64,000 nt of DNA, taken from the NCBI GenBank assembly GCA_016185015.1, contig JACPOI010000036.1:1-64000 (forward strand), read 5' to 3'. Source of the stretch: Burkholderiales bacterium. Lineage in GTDB: Bacteria; Pseudomonadota; Gammaproteobacteria; Burkholderiales; Burkholderiaceae_C. Position numbers and translations under genes: made by a program. The notes beneath the pieces were generated by a model. The model saw only the letters and a list, made by a program, of their open reading frames with translations. It was not told the DNA's origin and searched no databases. Each line of letters opens with the position of its first letter. The stretch's first letter is position 1. This document shows, piece by piece, positions 61,221-64,000 of the stretch.

Positions 61221-62825
61221 TCAGGCCGCCAGGGCCAGGATGGCTGGCGCCGGCAGGCGCGCCGGGCCCGGCCGATGGCCCTGGCCGAGGCGGAACACGC
61301 TGACCACCTGCACCAGACCCTGGGCCTGGTGTTCCAGGGATTGCGCGGCGGCGGCGGCTTCCTCCACCAGCGCGGCGTTCTGCTGCGTGACCTGGTCCAT
61401 CTGGCCGATGGCCTGGTTGATCTGTTCGACACCGGTGGTCTGTTCGCGGCTGGCCGTGCGGATCTCGCCCATCAGGTCGGCCACGCGGCGCACGTGCACC
61501 ACGATCTCGTCCATGGTGCTGCCGGCCTGTTCCACCAGCTTGCAGCCCTCGCTGACATTGCCCACCGACTCGTCGATCAGCTGCTTGATCTCCTTGGCGG
61601 CGGTGGCGCTGCGCCCGGCCAGGCTGCGCACCTCGCTGGCGACCACGGCAAAGCCGCGGCCCTGCTCGCCCGCGCGTGCCGCTTCGACGGCCGCGTTGAG
61701 CGCCAGGATGTTGGTCTGGAAGGCGATGCCGTCGATCAGGCCGATGATGTCGGAGATCTTGCGCGAGGAGGTGTTGATGGCTTCCATGGTGTGCACCACC
61801 TTGCCTACCACATCACCGCCCTTGACGGCCACCTGCGCGGCCGATTCGGCCAGCTCGTTGGCGTGGCGCCCGCTTTCGTAATTGTTCTTGATGGTGGCGG
61901 ACAACTGCTCCATGGAGGCGGCGGTTTCCTCCAGCGCGCTGGCCTGCTCCTCGGTGCGCGAGGACAGGTCCAGGTTGCCGGCGGCGATCTGGCTGGTGGC
62001 GGTGGACATGCTCTCCGAGCCTTGGCGTACCTCCTGCACGATGCGCGCCAGGCTGTCGGTCATCTCCTGCAGGGCTTGCAGCAGCTGGCCGGTCTCGTCG
62101 CTGCTCTCGACGCGGATGTGACTGCCCAGGTCGCCGCTGGCCACGGTGCGAGCCACCTGCACGGCTTCATTGAGGGGGCGCGTGATGGAGCGTGTGATCC
62201 ACCAGGCGAACAGCACGCCCAGCAGCAGGCCCAGCAGGCCCAGTGCCGTCATGAGGGTCCGGGCCGAGACGATGTCGCGCCGCACTTCATCGCTGCTGGC
62301 CACGACGATCTTCTTCTGCAGATCGGTCAGCTGGTTGATCGGTGCCTGCAGGGCGTCGAGCAGGGGCAGGGTCTCGGTGTTCATCACGCGCGTGGCTTCC
62401 TCCCGGTTGCCTTCCTCCATGAGCCTGGCCACCTTGCCGAAGGAGGCGACGTACTGGCTGCGTGTTTCCTTCAGGCGGGTCAGCAGCGCCTTGCCCTCGG
62501 GCAGGTAGATGAGCTGGTCCAGCGTCTCCAGCGCCACGTCGATGGTCTTCTTGTTCTCGGCGATGCGCTCCTTGATCCGGGCCAGCTGCGACACGTCGTC
62601 CACGATGATCAGTTCCATGGTGCGGCGCGCATTGGCCCGGGTGGTGGCGTTGATCACGTTGGCGGCCTCGGCCTTGACCCAGTCCTTCTCGATGATGCGG
62701 CTGTTGACCTCGCCGACCTGGCTGAAGCGCCACAGGGCCAGCAGGATGACAGCAAGCAGCATCACGATGAGCAGGCCGAAGCCCAGGCCCAGCCGGGTGC
62801 CGATTTTCAGGTTGGCGATGTTCAT
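61221..62825 (-). CDS. Methyl-accepting chemotaxis protein (Tar-like four-helix-bundle sensor)
   Basis: A 534-residue MCP: TM1 about 12-34, periplasmic four-helix bundle, TM2 about 190-212, HAMP (RSITRPLNEAVQVARTVASG), signalling domain with [20 protein letters not shown]. It lacks the WExF tail. It starts the MCP-hemerythrin group, 12 bp upstream of the hemerythrin gene. Confidence 0.93.
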   Translation of the reverse strand: MNIANLKIGTRLGLGFGLLIVMLLAVILLALWRFSQVGEVNSRIIEKDWVKAEAANVINATTRANARRTMELIIVDDVSQLARIKERIAENKKTIDVALETLDQLIYLPEGKALLTRLKETRSQYVASFGKVARLMEEGNREEATRVMNTETLPLLDALQAPINQLTDLQKKIVVASSDEVRRDIVSARTLMTALGLLGLLLGVLFAWWITRSITRPLNEAVQVARTVASGDLGSHIRVESSDETGQLLQALQEMTDSLARIVQEVRQGSESMSTATSQIAAGNLDLSSRTEEQASALEETAASMEQLSATIKNNYESGRHANELAESAAQVAVKGGDVVGKVVHTMEAINTSSRKISDIIGLIDGIAFQTNILALNAAVEAARAGEQGRGFAVVASEVRSLAGRSATAAKEIKQLIDESVGNVSEGCKLVEQAGSTMDEIVVHVRRVADLMGEIRTASREQTTGVEQINQAIGQMDQVTQQNAALVEEAAAAAQSLEHQAQGLVQVVSVFRLGQGHRPGPARLPAPAILALAA

Positions 62826-62843
62826 GGGGGTTCTCCGAAATAA

Positions 62844-63617
62844 TCAGCTGGATTGGGGCTTGGCGTAACTGCCGTCGATTTCATTGAACAGGGGGCTGGC
62901 CATGGTGTCGTCCGTGTCTGCGTAGGGGCCGGTGCCGCTGTGCGTGGCGCTGGAGGCCGGCACGAACTGGCCGGTTTTCACGTCGAACACATGCACCTCG
63001 CCGTCTTCGATCACGTAGTGCCAGCCGTGCAGGGCCAGCTGACCGGCTTCCACGCGCTCGCGCACCATGGGGTAGCCCATCAGGCGCTCCAGTTGCAGGA
63101 TCACGGCGCGCTGTTCGGTGCGGCGCAGCGCCTCGGCCGAGATCTGCACCGGCAACACGGCCTCGCGCCCGAGGTCCAGCCAGGCGGCCAGGTTGATGGC
63201 TTCCTTGGGCACGCCCTCGTAGAGTGCGCGGATGCCGCCGCAATGGCTGTGGCCGCAGACCACGATGCGCGAGACCTTGAGGCTGAGCACCGCGAACTCG
63301 ATGGCCGCGGCCGTGCCGTGGTAACCCGTCCAGCGTCGCGCGGCAGCCAGGTAGACGCCTTCGGGGGACATGTCGCCCGAGGGGACGTTGAGCATGCCGT
63401 CGTGCGGCGGCACGAAGGCCGCCACATTGCGCACGATGAAGAGGTCACCCGGGCCCGTGCCGGTGAGCAGGTAGGGCACCAGCCGCGAGTCAGAGCAGCC
63501 GATGAAGAGGATGGTGGGGTGCTGGCCGCGCTCCACCAGATCCTGGAACTGGTCCTGGATGCCGGGAAAGGTCTGGTCGTGAAAGCGCCGCAGACGCTCC
63601 AGCAGTTCGTCGGGCAT
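62844..63617 (-). CDS. Beta-class carbonic anhydrase
   Basis: A 257-residue enzyme with the beta-carbonic anhydrase zinc site: Cys41 in CSDSR (with the Asp43-Arg45 dyad), His123 and Cys126 in CGHSHCGG. It interconverts CO2 and bicarbonate. It lies 18 bp upstream of the MCP on the same strand and 14 bp after the isomerase gene, so it may be co-transcribed with both. Confidence 0.94.
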   Translation of the reverse strand: MPDELLERLRRFHDQTFPGIQDQFQDLVERGQHPTILFIGCSDSRLVPYLLTGTGPGDLFIVRNVAAFVPPHDGMLNVPSGDMSPEGVYLAAARRWTGYHGTAAAIEFAVLSLKVSRIVVCGHSHCGGIRALYEGVPKEAINLAAWLDLGREAVLPVQISAEALRRTEQRAVILQLERLMGYPMVRERVEAGQLALHGWHYVIEDGEVHVFDVKTGQFVPASSATHSGTGPYADTDDTMASPLFNEIDGSYAKPQSS

Positions 63618-63631
63618 CGGCGCGCTCTCGC

Positions 63632-64000
63632 TTACTGGACCAGTGGGGTGTCGGCGGCGTCCAGTTCCACGCCTTCGAGCTCGGCCTGCCCGGCCAGCAG
63701 GGCCAGGTACTGGCGCAGCGCGGTCACATAGGTCTGCTGGCGCAGGGTCATGGCGACGGCGCCGTGCACGGATTCGAAGGATTGGTCGGCACCGGCTTCG
63801 CGCTGGCGCACATCCACCACGTGCAGGCCGAAACGGCTGTGCACCAGGCGCGGCAGCACGCCCACTTCGGACTGGCCGAAGATCTCGCGCGCGAACTCGG
63901 GGGCGCAGTCCTGCGCCGTGAGCCAGCCCAGTTCGCCGCCTTCGGCGCCGCTGGGGCAGTTGGAGAGCTTGCGGGCGGCTTCGACGAAGGGGTCGCCCGT
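63632..64000 (-). CDS. Parvulin-type peptidyl-prolyl isomerase, 3' end (5' part outside the window)
   Basis: The minus strand is open from the window edge to the stop at 63632 (123 codons including the stop). DPFVEAARKLSNCPSGAEGG, ELGWLTAQDCAPEFA, and LVHSRFGLHVVDV are parvulin/rotamase signatures. The tail after the domain (TALRQYLALLAGQAELEG) is helical. Similar genes (NifM/PpiC-like) act as folding catalysts in the cell envelope. The start is not visible. Confidence 0.85.
   Translation of the reverse strand, partial: TGDPFVEAARKLSNCPSGAEGGELGWLTAQDCAPEFAREIFGQSEVGVLPRLVHSRFGLHVVDVRQREAGADQSFESVHGAVAMTLRQQTYVTALRQYLALLAGQAELEGVELDAADTPLVQ

Noticed and set aside
1-64000. tRNA or rRNA genes
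   Set aside because: No tRNA-like cloverleaf arms with conserved T-loop sequence, and no rRNA segments, were recognised in the intergenic regions.

Overview
This is a high-GC, gene-dense chromosomal window whose gene content points to a betaproteobacterium of the order Burkholderiales, most likely Comamonadaceae. The indicators are a Bug-type solute-binding protein, TRAP transporters, many methyl-accepting chemotaxis proteins (MCPs), a cobalamin-dependent ribonucleotide reductase followed by its small companion gene, and NsrR/NnrS/truncated-globin genes. The species call is inference; no rRNA or other marker is present.

Layout. Positions 1-840 are rearranged DNA. The end of one IS3-family element sits inside a second IS3-family transposase remnant. 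A 430-bp non-coding stretch with three 18-bp palindromes follows, and then a radical SAM gene whose 5' end, including part of its Fe-S cluster motif, is missing. Positions 1697-6601 (minus) are a seven-gene copper-resistance operon. Positions 6712-15517 (plus) carry a hybrid kinase and response regulator, a single-domain regulator, CheW and three tandem MCPs with nearly identical signalling domains and C-terminal WExF tails. A GGDEF/EAL protein faces them.

Positions 18317-22984 (minus) are a six-gene operon with overlapping or abutting genes. It joins a molybdenum hydroxylase (2Fe-2S and Mo subunits) to SoxX, a SoxY paralogue with an AAC-type arm instead of GGCGG, SoxZ and SoxA. SoxB and SoxCD are absent. 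Positions 23095-25319 are a nitric-oxide response block: an NsrR-like regulator, NnrS, a truncated globin and a good NsrR-type operator. Positions 25362-34665 are mixed: a Bug binding protein, an acyl-CoA ligase, a K+ channel with a zinc ribbon, a pilin, a dioxygenase, a universal stress protein, a Cache MCP, a hemerythrin and a PAS protein.

Positions 34805-45584 look like a catabolic locus for quinate/shikimate-type compounds, possibly released from chlorogenate-like esters. It has a tannase-family esterase, 3-dehydroshikimate dehydratase and HPPD-like halves that are fused as QuiC1 elsewhere, an AroE-like dehydrogenase with an altered substrate loop, a TRAP transporter with two binding proteins, AroQ (frameshifted here), and TetR and IclR regulators.

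Positions 45585-49613 encode a class II ribonucleotide reductase interrupted by a complete 379-residue LAGLIDADG intein placed exactly before the catalytic cysteine. The rest holds small housekeeping genes, a YqjD/YqjE/YqjK-type membrane cluster, a diguanylate cyclase, a second NnrS, a nitronate monooxygenase-like enzyme, two MCPs around a bacteriohemerythrin, a beta-carbonic anhydrase and the 3' end of a parvulin-type isomerase.

The strongest leads are the Mo-hydroxylase/SoxXYZA-paralogue operon, the intein, the split QuiC locus with the damaged aroQ, and several operator-like palindromes. No rRNA, tRNA or CRISPR array was seen.
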